64,000 bases of DNA from JAXMBN01 sp046349875 (GCA_046349875.1 JAXMBN010000013.1:62001-126000), one strand, 5' to 3'; positions 1 to 9,511 are shown, counted from the stretch's first letter. Translations and numbers: made by a program. Notes: a model not told the origin generated them from the letters alone.

Positions 1-687
1 GAGGAGCCTCATGAAGTGATGGGCCCTGTGCTTGGCACCGCGATCGTCCGTCTCTTCGATTGGACGGTAGCTTGCACCGGTCTCAATCTGGCAACCCTTC
101 GTGCGAAAGAGATCCCCCCTCGATATGCGATCATTCAAGCACCACAACATGCGAGCTATTTCCCTGATGCGCATCCGTTGACGCTAATGCTCTGCTATGC
201 TCCAGATGGCAAGATCCTTGGCGCCCAAGCGATCGGACGCGAAGGAGTCGACAAGCGGATCGATGTCATCGCAACCGCCATGCACTTTGGTGGAACAGTC
301 CACCAACTCGCACAGCTCGATCTTGCCTATGCTCCACCTTTCGGAAGTGCGAAAGACCCAGTGCACATGGCAGCATTTGCAGCGTGCAATGATTTGGCAG
401 GGCGACCAGTGCTCGTCCCTGCCGACATCTCACTTGCTGATAAACAAGTCGTTGACGTTCGAACATCGCGTGAGCGGGAGCAACTTCCACTTCCAGATAG
501 CATCCCTATTCCTATCGACGAGCTTCATGATCGATGGCAAGAACTCGATCCTCATCGCGAGACCATCGTCGTATGCCACTCGGCCAAAAGAGCTCACATC
601 GGAGCCACCTTATTGCTCAGCCATGGCTTTCGCGATGTGAAGAATCTAAGCGGTGGTATGTCGATTCGAAGCTTGCTTTGCGGATGA
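1..687 (+). CDS. CoA-disulfide reductase/NADH oxidase-type flavoprotein with C-terminal rhodanese domain (5' partial)
   Basis: The frame is open to the left edge, so only the C-terminal part is present. The first 100 residues or so match the dimerisation domain of pyridine nucleotide-disulfide oxidoreductases (LGTAIVRLFDWTVACTGLN, then LGAQAIGREGVDKRIDVIA). About 90 residues of rhodanese domain follow, with a VDVR start, the putative active-site loop VVCHSAKRAH and the closing NLSGGM. This order is typical of CoA-disulfide reductase or NADH oxidase fused to rhodanese, which act in thiol redox or sulfur transfer. The flavin and NAD domains lie outside the window, so the exact substrate cannot be assigned. 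The rhodanese loop keeps its cysteine, so sulfurtransferase activity is plausible. Confidence 0.85.
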   Translation, partial: EEPHEVMGPVLGTAIVRLFDWTVACTGLNLATLRAKEIPPRYAIIQAPQHASYFPDAHPLTLMLCYAPDGKILGAQAIGREGVDKRIDVIATAMHFGGTVHQLAQLDLAYAPPFGSAKDPVHMAAFAACNDLAGRPVLVPADISLADKQVVDVRTSREREQLPLPDSIPIPIDELHDRWQELDPHRETIVVCHSAKRAHIGATLLLSHGFRDVKNLSGGMSIRSLLCG

Positions 688-756
688 GGCGCATAGGACC
701 ATTGCGAGTTTGAATGATTCCAATCCGCAATCATCTAGGCGTGAGCAACTAACCTG

Positions 757-804
757 GATATCTAGTCGTAGAGATATCTAGGCGTAGAGATATCTAGTCG
801 TGGG
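757..804. repeat. Three tandem 16-bp repeats
   Basis: Three consecutive copies of a 16-bp unit (consensus gatatctagtcgtaga) lie between the convergent rhodanese-fusion and HtrA genes. A degenerate partial copy (atctaggcgtga) lies just upstream, near 733-744. Each unit contains the palindrome GATATC. No function is evident. Confidence 0.8.
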
Positions 805-808
805 CGAT

Positions 809-2002
809 TCACTCGTAGCTAGGAAGCTGCGTGAGAACGATGCGGGTGCGAAGCTTCTTACCACCTCGCAATACAATCGCTTCCACATCGCGACCAACCG
901 GCGTTAGTCCAACGGTTTGCACCAGATGCCCATCATTCTCAATCCGCACACCATCGAACTCGAGCACCACATCGCCAACTTTGAGCCCTGCTTTCTCGGC
1001 AGGTGACCCCGATTTGATCGCTTTGACGAGCGCCCCCATCGGATGATCTAGACCAAGTCGGTTTGCTTTGATCGTATCAAAAGCATTCTCCATTTGAACT
1101 CCGAGATAACCTCGCTGGAGCTGTCCTTGATCGATCAACTGGCCCGCAACGGTCATGACGAGATTGATGGGGATCGAGAAACCAATCCCTTCATTGCCAC
1201 CCGAGTTGCTGGCGATGGCTGTGTTGATAGCAACCACTTCCCCTTTCAAATTCATGAGAGGGCCGCCGCTATTGCCTGGATTGATCGCCGCATCGGTTTG
1301 GAAGAAGTCTTGGATCTCGATCGCTTTGTTACCCAATTCGAGATTGCGCCGCCCCTTGGCACTGATGATGCCATAGGTCACGCTATGCGCCAAACCAAAG
1401 GGACTTCCCACGGCCAACACGAAGTCACCGATCTCCACGTCATCGCTATTGCCGATGCGAGCTGCGAGAACATTAGTATTGGGTATACTCATCACTGCGA
1501 TATCGGTCGAGGGATCAGCCCAGACTCGCGTAGGATGGATGATCGTGCGATCATTCAATTGAATTCGAACGGATTCGAGTTTCGAAGGAAACACCACGTG
1601 GCGATTGGTGATCACATAGGGTTTGCCGCGAAGCTGAACCACCACACCTGCGCCCGCTTCTTCCACCCGTTTGCTATCGGCCTTGCTGGCCGCCAAATTG
1701 CCGTCTTGATGAGCATCTTTCGTGGCTTCAATATGGACCACTGTCGGCGACGTTAGTTTGACCACGCGACGCAAAATGCTGAACGACTTTTCAAAACTTG
1801 AAAGCTCGGCCTCGAGCTGTTCAAACTGACGATCCCGACTTGCAGCATCGGTCACACTCGCCATCGAAGCATCACGAATGGTCGTGTCCGATGTCGGATG
1901 AATCCGCACTTGCCCATGGGCTACCGAAACGCTCAAGGTTACCGCTGCCAAAACGCTCGCGCGACTTAGCAACACCGGAATTCGTGAAAGGCTCCAACCC
2001 AT
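809..2002 (-). CDS. Exported HtrA/Deg-type serine protease with PDZ domain
   Basis: This is a 397-residue trypsin-like protease with one PDZ domain, the usual architecture of Deg/HtrA envelope quality-control proteases. The N terminus looks like a signal peptide ending near AHGQ (residue 30). The catalytic triad is visible as His135 (TNRHVV), Asp167 (STDIAV) and Ser245 (GNSGGP). A PDZ domain runs from about residue 295 to the end (YLGVQM, GSPAEKAGLKVGDVV). All catalytic residues are present, so an active periplasmic protease or chaperone is likely. It is transcribed on its own, convergent with the gene on its left. The ATG at 2002 is used because it gives a complete signal peptide; its ribosome binding site is weak. 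Confidence 0.93.
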   Translation of the reverse strand: MGWSLSRIPVLLSRASVLAAVTLSVSVAHGQVRIHPTSDTTIRDASMASVTDAASRDRQFEQLEAELSSFEKSFSILRRVVKLTSPTVVHIEATKDAHQDGNLAASKADSKRVEEAGAGVVVQLRGKPYVITNRHVVFPSKLESVRIQLNDRTIIHPTRVWADPSTDIAVMSIPNTNVLAARIGNSDDVEIGDFVLAVGSPFGLAHSVTYGIISAKGRRNLELGNKAIEIQDFFQTDAAINPGNSGGPLMNLKGEVVAINTAIASNSGGNEGIGFSIPINLVMTVAGQLIDQGQLQRGYLGVQMENAFDTIKANRLGLDHPMGALVKAIKSGSPAEKAGLKVGDVVLEFDGVRIENDGHLVQTVGLTPVGRDVEAIVLRGGKKLRTRIVLTQLPSYE

Positions 2003-2404
2003 ACAAGGTCTCGCTGGCTCGGGACATCAAAGGGGCGTCATCGCATGCGCAGTACAGGTGCGCACCAAAACCGCTCCTCGGAGATCGGGTAGGCTTGCCA
2101 GCATTCCTCAAACGCTTTCACTCGAGAAGGTGAAAAGCGAAAACTCCACGTCGAACTCGCCGCCTGTGCCGAATCGCTCGTTTAGTCCAAAGAACCGCAA
2201 AATCCTCGCGTGAGGTTTATGACCAAGTTCCTCACCTACCGAGCCTTGGCGATTATGTCGGTTGCATCATGAACGACCGTCAACAACAGGTCGGTGAGAA
2301 GTCGCCCAGGAATCGAAAACAAAAAAGGCCGAGACGCAAGTCCCGGCCGTTTTCCTTGAGCCTAAGCGGTTTGGTGCTTCGCTCCTCCAGCAAACTTGAA
2401 TCAA
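2003..2404. other. Intergenic stretch between the HtrA and DksA-like genes
   Basis: About 400 bases without a convincing gene. The part next to 2404 holds the terminator of the DksA-like gene; the rest should contain the HtrA promoter, but no clear -35/-10 pair stands out. Short frames here lack ribosome binding sites and recognisable products. Confidence 0.6.
2321..2348 (-). terminator. Rho-independent terminator of the DksA-like gene
   Basis: On the minus strand GGCCGGGAC and GTCTCGGCC form a 9-bp stem (one G-U pair) around a TTGC loop, followed directly by six U. It lies 56 bases past the stop codon of the DksA-like gene. Confidence 0.9.
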
Positions 2405-2788
2405 CTACGAATAGTAGTGATGCGAGCGAGAGGATGCGTTGGTTTTCTCGTTCTTGCGTTGGCACTCGATGCACATCGAGGCATAGGGAACAGCCTGCAA
2501 CCGCGCCAAAGGAATTGGCTTTTCACAGACGTCGCAATCTCCGTATCCCCCTTCGCGAATCTTTTCCAGGGCCTCTTCGATCCTGGTCAGCTCCCGACTT
2601 TCAACTTCCGCCAGCTGGCTTGAAATTTCGTCTTGGGCCGTATCCATGGCAACGTCCATCACGTCACCACTCGATTCTTGGGCAAGCTCGTGGAGGAGAC
2701 TTAAATCACCGTTCAACGCTTTTCGCAGCGCGTCGCGGCGGCGAAGCAGAACATCGCGTAACTTGGAAAGTGCTTCTTTACGTGACAT
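2405..2788 (-). CDS. DksA/TraR-family zinc-finger protein
   Basis: A 127-residue protein of the DksA/TraR family, whose members bind RNA polymerase through the secondary channel and modulate initiation. The N-terminal two thirds is an amphipathic helical hairpin (LRDVLLRRRDALRKALNG, then EVESRELTRIEEALEKI). A C4 zinc finger follows with Cys85, Cys88, Cys106 and Cys109 in the usual spacing (CDVCEKPIPL ... CIEC). The coiled-coil tip carries DVAMDTAQDE, not the classical DksA DxxDxA form, so functional equivalence to E. coli DksA is not certain. A perfect GGAGG sits seven bases before the ATG, and a strong terminator follows the gene. Confidence 0.9.
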   Translation of the reverse strand: MSRKEALSKLRDVLLRRRDALRKALNGDLSLLHELAQESSGDVMDVAMDTAQDEISSQLAEVESRELTRIEEALEKIREGGYGDCDVCEKPIPLARLQAVPYASMCIECQRKNEKTNASSRSHHYYS

Positions 2789-3150
2789 AAATCATCCTCC
2801 ATACCACCAATTTGGCTGACATCTTCTCGAGCCCAACCAGTACGAAACTATAGTACGCGGCATCCCGGAAAGTGGTTCTTTTTCCGGAAAACCCATTAAT
2901 ACTCCACCTCACACAATAACCACATCTAATAATAGCGATTTTTGGGGAAGTTTGCGGGCATTTGGGTTCGCTGAAACACGTCGGGGATGGGTGCGAAAAA
3001 GCGATCACCGGTTGGACACTTGTTCTAGCAATTTCGTTTTCGCTGCCTCTTTGCCAACTTTGAGGTTTTTGGCAAATCTAATCTTTGGATCATCCGATAA
3101 CGGAGGAGTCAGGATCTCGTGTCGACATCCATTTTCTGATTGCCTCACCC
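2789..3150. other. Divergent intergenic region with a CCGG-centred palindrome
   Basis: About 360 bases between the divergent DksA-like and FHA genes, so both promoters should lie here. The only structure I see is the 12-base palindrome TTTTCCGGAAAA at 2880-2891. Frames here encode nothing recognisable. Confidence 0.5.
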
Positions 3151-5991
3151 ATGAACTCAACCTCCAACCCTTCCAACCAGCGGACGACGTCTTCGGACCC
3201 GCGACTTGCCGGATGCGTGGGAGAGATTTCACTATTGGGTCCGGATGCAACGGTTGCGAAGTCTTGGGTAATTCGCCATCCCCAGTGCTCCGTCGGAAGT
3301 GGCCGAGAATCGACGATTCAAATTGAGTCGGCGGGGCTTGCCCCCAATCATCTGATCCTCACGTTTGGCCGTAAGCACGTCTCCGCCAAATCAGCTCACG
3401 GGTTCTGGGTCTCGGGCAGGACTGTTCGCGAATGGCTCTTCGATGAACCTACAGAAATTCATCTTGGCTTCAACTTGAGGCTTCGAATTTTTCCGGCCAA
3501 GTCCCTCGTGCAACGTCCGACGGATTCGAGTCCGCCCTTACAAACACCACTTGGCACTTCGACCTATGCGGGCGGTCCTCATGTTGCCGATCCCACTGCA
3601 ACGGTGTCGAGTGAGAGCCTTCATGTGTTGCTCCCTACGGTTGAAAAAGTAGTGGAAGGGTTGGTGGCTCCTTTACGCGGCACGATGGAAGAGATTCGTA
3701 CCAAAGTATTGGAAGCGGTTCATCGCCACGATACTCCTGAGACATCGAAGGACGCTCCGCCTCCACCGGTTTCACCCGAGTTGCTCCAACAAGTCCAATC
3801 ATCTTTGGAGACCAAACTCGAGGGACGTTTCGCCAGCGTGATGGAACTTCTGGAACGACTTCGCAATGAGTCTGTTGAAACGACGAAGCTACTGAATGCC
3901 ACGTCTCAGAAGCCCGTTACCGATCCAAATCTGACGCTCGCATTGGAAAACACTCAGCAGAAACTCAATCTATTTGAACAGGAAATTCAAAGGTTGCGCG
4001 ACGAGCGAGACCAAGCTCAATCGCGTGCATCGACCCTCTCGAAACAGTTGGATGACATTGCGGTCGCGGCGAAGAAAGACCAAGAGTTCGCCCAGAACGT
4101 CAGTCAAGAACATGGGCAATTGCTCCAACAATTGGGACAGCTCGATACCGAACTAGCTCGCGTACAATCGCTTGCGGAACAAGATGCTCAAAGCTGGCGT
4201 CGCTCCAACGAAGAATTGCAGCAGCAGATCAGCTATTGGCAGGAGCGTGTTTCGCAGCTTGAAGCGCAGATGGTACAAGTTCAAGTACCTGCTTCTCCAT
4301 CAGCTCAACCAACGCCATCGTATGCCAGCGTGGAGGAACCACGTCAAGAACCTTCGGCTGTTTTGGATCGCTTTGGCCTTGCGAGTCAAACGTCAACACC
4401 CTACGGTTCCGAAGCTGAAAGGCCCAGTGAATATTCGTCCGAGTCCGAGCTTCGCTCGTATGGCGCGGATCTCTATTCGAGTGGCTCTGCTTCGCCCTAC
4501 GAAGACACCGACTTCCGATCGAATGGAAGTGCCAACGAGGTTCAAGGCTTCGAACAAGATCCTTTGAATGACTCCTCGCATGACAGCGACCTTTGGAGTT
4601 CATTCCGCAACGAATCGAATGCGCTCGTTGAAGCGGAATCACAGGAATCCGAGCTTCCTTACACAGGCAGTTCGCTTCACGGTTATGGACATGCGATAGA
4701 ATCCCCAGAGGTGAATGAACCCTCGCACGGTGAGCAACTCCATTCGCGTGAAGTCGAAGAAAGCGATCCATCATCGTATTGGGAACAGCGTTTTGCGGAG
4801 CTCAATCAGCGGAGCGAGGGAAATGAACATCGCTCGCCACTTGGGTCGTGGGAATCATCATCCGACCAAGACCTCGACGAACCATCTTCGATGGGAAGCC
4901 AAAACTCTTGGGAACGCAATGAAAACGACTCATACGATTCGAGTGTCGATTCTTTGAGAAATCTCGCTTACCAATCATCGACTTCTGAAGAAGATGATTC
5001 TCCCTTTGGCGATTTTCGATCTCAACAAGATGATCGACTGCCACGATCTTCCATTCCTCAACAACCAGTCTTGGATGAGGAAGAAGATCTTCGACCAGAA
5101 GAAACCGAAGAGGATTTGGATCTCGACGCGCGTCTCGGGCTCGCTTCGAGCCAACACCGCTCAGGTCGTTCGGCCATGTCGGAATTGGAGTCGCTTCGAT
5201 CATCTCTCCAAAGTTTGAGAGAAGAGCCTGAAGAGTCTCCAGAGTGGAATAACGAAGAAGAACCCCTCGCCTATCAAGACGAAGAAGTCGTCGAAAGCTC
5301 GCCTTCGCTCATGTCGAGTGCGACAGGATCCTCGTCGAACGGAAGTGAAGAGGAGGACGAAGAGTCGATCGAGGCCTACATGCAGCAATTGCTGCAACGG
5401 GTCAAAGGATCATCGGGTGGAACGACCAGCTCCAATCGAAGTTCTTTTGAATCGCAATCGTCATCCAAATCGAGCGTTCGAAGAACCGGCATCACGGAAA
5501 ACAAAGTCTCGCAGCCAGTTGCAAGTCCTGTGATGGAACCAACGAACGAATCATCCGAGGATGAAAACGCGTTCGTCATTCGCAATCCTGTTGCGACACC
5601 TCGCACGACCGATCATTCCAACTATGCCCCTCGCAAGCAAGCTCCAGAGCGAGGTCGGGATATGGAAGCGATGCGAGAATTGGCCAACGTAACGGCTCGA
5701 AAAGCCATTGAAAAATCCGATCGTCGCCGACTTGCGGCACAAGGTTTTTTCAAATTGTCAGTTGCTTGCATCGGTCTGGCTGGTGCCCTTTTCCTTTTGC
5801 TCATCAATGGCACAAGGATGAATATGGCATTGGTTGGCATGTTCGCAGGATTCGGCGTTGCAGCACTTTGGGGCTGGGAATCTCTTTCGCTCATCTCCAA
5901 TTTGGCAGCTCAACCTTCTGCAAAACGAGGCGCACCGAGCCTCGCCGAAGGGCTTGAGAAGCCATTACCCGCCGACACCAAACCGTCGTAA
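3151..5991 (+). CDS. Large FHA-domain, coiled-coil, acidic protein with C-terminal membrane hairpin
   Basis: A 946-residue protein I do not recognise as a named family. Residues about 40-116 resemble a divergent FHA domain (SVGSGRESTIQI, NHLILTF), a phosphothreonine-binding fold. Residues about 240-380 form a long coiled coil (LALENTQQKLNLFEQEIQRL and following heptads). A low-complexity Ser/Glu/Asp-rich segment of roughly 450 residues comes next. The end has two hydrophobic helices at about 865-910 (LSVACIGLAGALFLLLI, MALVGMFAGFGVAALWGW). It is therefore probably a tail-anchored cytoplasmic scaffold that reads phosphorylated partners. The ATG at 3151 is preferred over an in-frame TTG at 3085. 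It is monocistronic. Confidence 0.75.
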   Translation: MNSTSNPSNQRTTSSDPRLAGCVGEISLLGPDATVAKSWVIRHPQCSVGSGRESTIQIESAGLAPNHLILTFGRKHVSAKSAHGFWVSGRTVREWLFDEPTEIHLGFNLRLRIFPAKSLVQRPTDSSPPLQTPLGTSTYAGGPHVADPTATVSSESLHVLLPTVEKVVEGLVAPLRGTMEEIRTKVLEAVHRHDTPETSKDAPPPPVSPELLQQVQSSLETKLEGRFASVMELLERLRNESVETTKLLNATSQKPVTDPNLTLALENTQQKLNLFEQEIQRLRDERDQAQSRASTLSKQLDDIAVAAKKDQEFAQNVSQEHGQLLQQLGQLDTELARVQSLAEQDAQSWRRSNEELQQQISYWQERVSQLEAQMVQVQVPASPSAQPTPSYASVEEPRQEPSAVLDRFGLASQTSTPYGSEAERPSEYSSESELRSYGADLYSSGSASPYEDTDFRSNGSANEVQGFEQDPLNDSSHDSDLWSSFRNESNALVEAESQESELPYTGSSLHGYGHAIESPEVNEPSHGEQLHSREVEESDPSSYWEQRFAELNQRSEGNEHRSPLGSWESSSDQDLDEPSSMGSQNSWERNENDSYDSSVDSLRNLAYQSSTSEEDDSPFGDFRSQQDDRLPRSSIPQQPVLDEEEDLRPEETEEDLDLDARLGLASSQHRSGRSAMSELESLRSSLQSLREEPEESPEWNNEEEPLAYQDEEVVESSPSLMSSATGSSSNGSEEEDEESIEAYMQQLLQRVKGSSGGTTSSNRSSFESQSSSKSSVRRTGITENKVSQPVASPVMEPTNESSEDENAFVIRNPVATPRTTDHSNYAPRKQAPERGRDMEAMRELANVTARKAIEKSDRRRLAAQGFFKLSVACIGLAGALFLLLINGTRMNMALVGMFAGFGVAALWGWESLSLISNLAAQPSAKRGAPSLAEGLEKPLPADTKPS

Positions 5992-6144
5992 CGGGCTCTC
6001 TCAATCGCTGGATGATGGGATGAGTCGATTGCCTACGGTTTTCGATTAGATCGAGAGCCAGTACAATCCCCACCAGTCGACGTTAACTTCGATGGACTAC
6101 CGACCTGTCGGATTCCATCTTCTTTGTGATTCGGGGACGAAACT

Positions 6145-6873
6145 ATGTCATCCATCGATACTCCCAGTGATGCTACAGGAACTGCACCTGCGTGGCGTCC
6201 GCTTACGGCTAGGCAACGTCGCGTCCTCGGAACGTTGATGGAGAAATCCAAGACCACGCCTGACGCCTATCCGATGACGTTTCTGGGGCTCACGACGGGT
6301 TGCAATCAAAAGTCCAATCGACAACCGGTCAACAACTATAGCCAAGAACAGATCGAGGAATCGACCGAACAGCTCCGTGAGATGGGAGCGATCGCGATGG
6401 TGTTGGGGAGTGGTCGCGTTGCCAAGGTTCGACACTATGCCTATCAGTGGCTGGGCATCAACAAAATTGAAGCCGCGGTCATGACCGAATTGCTATTGCG
6501 GGGTGAACAAACCGTAGGTGAACTGCGGACACGTGCCTCACGCATGGAGCCCATCAACGATCTCGCAACGCTGAATCAAGTTTTGGATGGCCTTCATTCG
6601 CGAAACCTCGTGGTCTACCTGACACCTCAGGGGCGTGGACAATTGGTTTCACATAATCTCTATCAAGAACACGAGTTAGAGCAGATCAAGAAACAGGTTG
6701 CCGAAGGTGGCTATACATCTACCGAAGAGTCTGAGCCGACCCCTTCGCGCACGTCCACTACGTCATCAGCGTCGAACACGAATGAGATCTCGGAGCTGAA
6801 ATCGGCGGTTCAACAATTGCTCAAACGAGTTGCCTATTTAGAGGAACAACTCGGTGTCACCCCTCCGACATAG
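6145..6873 (+). CDS. UPF0502 (DUF480, YceH-family) protein
   Basis: A 242-residue protein of the YceH/DUF480 family, predicted to fold as two winged-helix domains. The family signature is clear at the start (LTARQRRVLGTLMEKSKTTP, then YPMTFLGLTTGCNQKSNRQPV) and in the second repeat (GEQTVGELRTRASRM). The tail, after about residue 190, is Ser/Thr-rich and ends in a short coiled coil (LKSAVQQLLKRVAYLEEQLG). The biochemical role of the family is unknown; DNA binding is inferred only from the fold. A GGGGAC-like site precedes the ATG. The gene appears monocistronic, with a hairpin about 80 bases past its end. Confidence 0.93.
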   Translation: MSSIDTPSDATGTAPAWRPLTARQRRVLGTLMEKSKTTPDAYPMTFLGLTTGCNQKSNRQPVNNYSQEQIEESTEQLREMGAIAMVLGSGRVAKVRHYAYQWLGINKIEAAVMTELLLRGEQTVGELRTRASRMEPINDLATLNQVLDGLHSRNLVVYLTPQGRGQLVSHNLYQEHELEQIKKQVAEGGYTSTEESEPTPSRTSTTSSASNTNEISELKSAVQQLLKRVAYLEEQLGVTPPT

Positions 6874-7213
6874 TTCGATGGACACAAGACGGGGTCAATC
6901 ATCATCACTGATCCGAGGGTCTGAGGGCCATTAGGATCGTCAAATTCGATTTGCGTGCCGTGAACCATTCCTCACGGCATATCTTTTCTAGTGGGAACCT
7001 TTGTTCCCCATCGATTAAGGCCACATGCTTGGATTCGTTGGTACGCACTCCGAGTCTCACTCAGAGAACGATGACGAAAAGTGGAGTTATGTCGTTCCTG
7101 AAGGCCGATAGCGAAAAGTCTACCATGGCTAGCTAGGTCTTGGTCATCCTCGCTGGATCGGCAACCGATAACGTAGGAGACGGTACCGTGTATCCCCTTG
7201 CTTGGTTGTCCCC
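6874..7213. other. Intergenic stretch, hairpin only
   Basis: About 340 bases with no credible gene. It contains the hairpin at 6956-6979; nothing else is recognisable. The promoter of the following GGDEF gene should lie here. Confidence 0.5.
6956..6988 (+). terminator. Hairpin, possible terminator of the YceH-family gene
   Basis: TGCCGTGA (6956-6963) and TCACGGCA (6972-6979) form a perfect 8-bp stem with an 8-base loop, followed by the T-rich TATCTTTTCTA. The U tract is interrupted, so termination is likely but not certain. Confidence 0.55.
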
Positions 7214-9511
7214 ATGTCTTCAACCACACCCGATCCCAATTCTTACTCGCCACATGGGCAACCAGAAGGAACTGTCCTTCCTCGCAGCCCCATTGGACGA
7301 TCACCGATTGGACGGGGAACTTTACCTCGCGATGACAGTGCGTTTGTGGCATCAGCGCCTTCGTCGTTATCGGCAAACACCGCAAGCTCGACCAGGCCTT
7401 CCATATCGGCCCCACAAGACCCCAATCATCACCGCATGGTGCACGCAAAATTGGGCATCGTATCGAGTCTTTTTTCTGCCTTGCATGCCAAACATGTCCC
7501 CACCGCTTCCCATAGTCTTCGGGTCGCGTGTTGTGTATCGACCTGGGGAATCCACGAACGGTTGCGAGAACGAGAACTGGAACAGGTAGAGATTGCAGGG
7601 CTATTGCACGATATCGGCAAGATCGGCGTGCCAGACAGCATTCTGCAGAAACCGGACCGACTATCAGCCGATGAGCAAGCTACCATCGGGCTTCATCCTC
7701 AGATTGGAATCGAAATCCTTCGATCCGCAGGTGCCAGCTCCAATTTACTTGAATCGGTACGAAATGTAGGGGTATGGTTCAATCAGCTTTCATCGTCGCA
7801 AGGAAAATTCGACGAGATCGCGGCACAGATGATTTCCATTGCCGATGCTTTTGATTCAATGACATCTGATCAAGTCTATCGAAAAGCACTATCGCAAGAG
7901 CAAGCGCTCAAAGAACTTTTCAAGAATAGTGGCACTCAATTCAATCCCAAACTGGTACGCAGTTTTGCAAACTCGTTGACCCAGCGCTCTCCGCAAGTTG
8001 ATTCGATCTTTCAGCAACGCTGGTTGGGAAGTTTGCACTCGACCAACATCAACGCTCCTTCGCAATTCACTGCAATCTCGATGCTGAATCTGAATGCGGC
8101 TCAACAGTCGCTGACGAGTATCTTTCGGAATCAGCTTCTCGACACGATGCAGGACGCTGTCATCTTCGTCGATTTAGATTGTCAGATTCTGGAATGGAAT
8201 TGCACTGCCGAGCGACTATCGGGCGTCACCAAGAATTCGATTTTGCAACATCAGTGGAACTGTGAACTCTTGGGAATGCGCACATCGGATGGCATTCGCA
8301 TCGATGAACGAACGTGCCCGATCAAAAGTGTATTGCGCAGCCGTACGCCACTGAACCAACGCATTGAAATTCTTCATCGCGATGGACGCGCGATCATGGT
8401 AGAAAGCGATACAGTCCCTGTATTGGATCAGACGCGATCGATGTGTGGTGTCGCCTTATTCTTCCGAGATGCAAGTGAACAAGTCAGCTTGGAACAACAC
8501 GTTCTCACGCTACACGAACGGGCCACCAAAGATCCTTTGACCAAAGCAGCCAACCGAGCCGAACTCAATCGAAGATTGCCCGAATTCGTAACCATGCATC
8601 AAGACCAGCATCTCGATGGAAGCTTGATCATTTGCGATATCGACTTCTTCAAACGCATCAACGATACCTATGGACACCCAGCGGGCGACGAAGCTCTGGT
8701 GGTGTTCGCTTCAATATTGCGAGAGCTTACTCGCGACACCGACTTGGTTGCTCGCTATGGTGGTGAAGAGTTTGTCATCTTATGTCCAAGCTGCAACATG
8801 GAAATGGCGGTTGAAAAAGCCGAACGCATTCGGCAAGAACTCGGCAATCGTCCACTCCCGTCCTTGCGAAGCAGCTGCATTTCCGCCAGTTTTGGTGTCA
8901 GCGCTATTCTTCCGCAAGATACGCATGAGTCATTGCTCAATCGCGCGGACCGCGCACTTCTCATGGCGAAAGAAGGGGGACGCAATCGCGTTATCAAACT
9001 CAGTGGAACCGATGCACCTGCCGTCGAGCTCGATACCAATAAAGCAGGTGGCGGCGGATGGTTGCGTTGGCTGGGCTTAGCTCCCGGCGAGGTGTTACTC
9101 GAATGCAAATTCATGTCGCTCGTACCGATGGACTTGACGATTGAAAAGATTCGGGGATTCGTCGCCGACCACCACGCCGAAATTGGTTCAGCTGAAAAAT
9201 TCACGATCGCCATGAAAGTCGATAGTCGTTACATCAACGCCAGCCTGCGCGACGGTGACCGCCCTGCTCTTTTCTACATCGAACTTGCCATCTCCGAGAT
9301 CGATTACCAACATGGCGACTCCAAGCAAATTCGCACCCTACTCGGACTGCGAATTAGAGCCGGCAAACAACGCGATCGCCGAACTCAAAATCTTGTTCAT
9401 CAGGCTGAAAAAATGCGTTCGGTGATCCAATCCTACTTGGGTGCTCAACCCTACGAAGCCAAAGATCGCGAAAGAATCAAGGTCATTCAAGGAGCCGAAG
9501 CCGCTGGATAA
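7214..9511 (+). CDS. Degenerate HD-GYP / PAS / GGDEF signalling protein
   Basis: A 765-residue multidomain protein for cyclic-di-GMP signalling. Residues about 75-270 are an HD-GYP-like domain that keeps LLHDIGKIGVPDSIL, GLHPQIG and IADAFDSMTSD but lacks the HHE and GYP motifs. A PAS domain follows at about 305-425 (MQDAVIFVDLDCQILEWN). The GGDEF domain at about 435-600 is intact, with DIDFFKRINDTYGHPAGDEA, GGEEF near 516-520 and an RDTD inhibitory site five residues upstream. It is therefore a probable diguanylate cyclase with product inhibition. The last 165 residues form an unrecognised domain (EVLLECKFMSLVPMDLTIEKI). ATG 7214 is chosen over TTG 7202. The gene stands alone and looks cytoplasmic. 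Confidence 0.88.
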   Translation: MSSTTPDPNSYSPHGQPEGTVLPRSPIGRSPIGRGTLPRDDSAFVASAPSSLSANTASSTRPSISAPQDPNHHRMVHAKLGIVSSLFSALHAKHVPTASHSLRVACCVSTWGIHERLRERELEQVEIAGLLHDIGKIGVPDSILQKPDRLSADEQATIGLHPQIGIEILRSAGASSNLLESVRNVGVWFNQLSSSQGKFDEIAAQMISIADAFDSMTSDQVYRKALSQEQALKELFKNSGTQFNPKLVRSFANSLTQRSPQVDSIFQQRWLGSLHSTNINAPSQFTAISMLNLNAAQQSLTSIFRNQLLDTMQDAVIFVDLDCQILEWNCTAERLSGVTKNSILQHQWNCELLGMRTSDGIRIDERTCPIKSVLRSRTPLNQRIEILHRDGRAIMVESDTVPVLDQTRSMCGVALFFRDASEQVSLEQHVLTLHERATKDPLTKAANRAELNRRLPEFVTMHQDQHLDGSLIICDIDFFKRINDTYGHPAGDEALVVFASILRELTRDTDLVARYGGEEFVILCPSCNMEMAVEKAERIRQELGNRPLPSLRSSCISASFGVSAILPQDTHESLLNRADRALLMAKEGGRNRVIKLSGTDAPAVELDTNKAGGGGWLRWLGLAPGEVLLECKFMSLVPMDLTIEKIRGFVADHHAEIGSAEKFTIAMKVDSRYINASLRDGDRPALFYIELAISEIDYQHGDSKQIRTLLGLRIRAGKQRDRRTQNLVHQAEKMRSVIQSYLGAQPYEAKDRERIKVIQGAEAAG

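Noticed and set aside
1094..1756. 220-codon plus-strand frame inside the HtrA gene
   Set aside because: Shadow of a well-conserved protease on the other strand.
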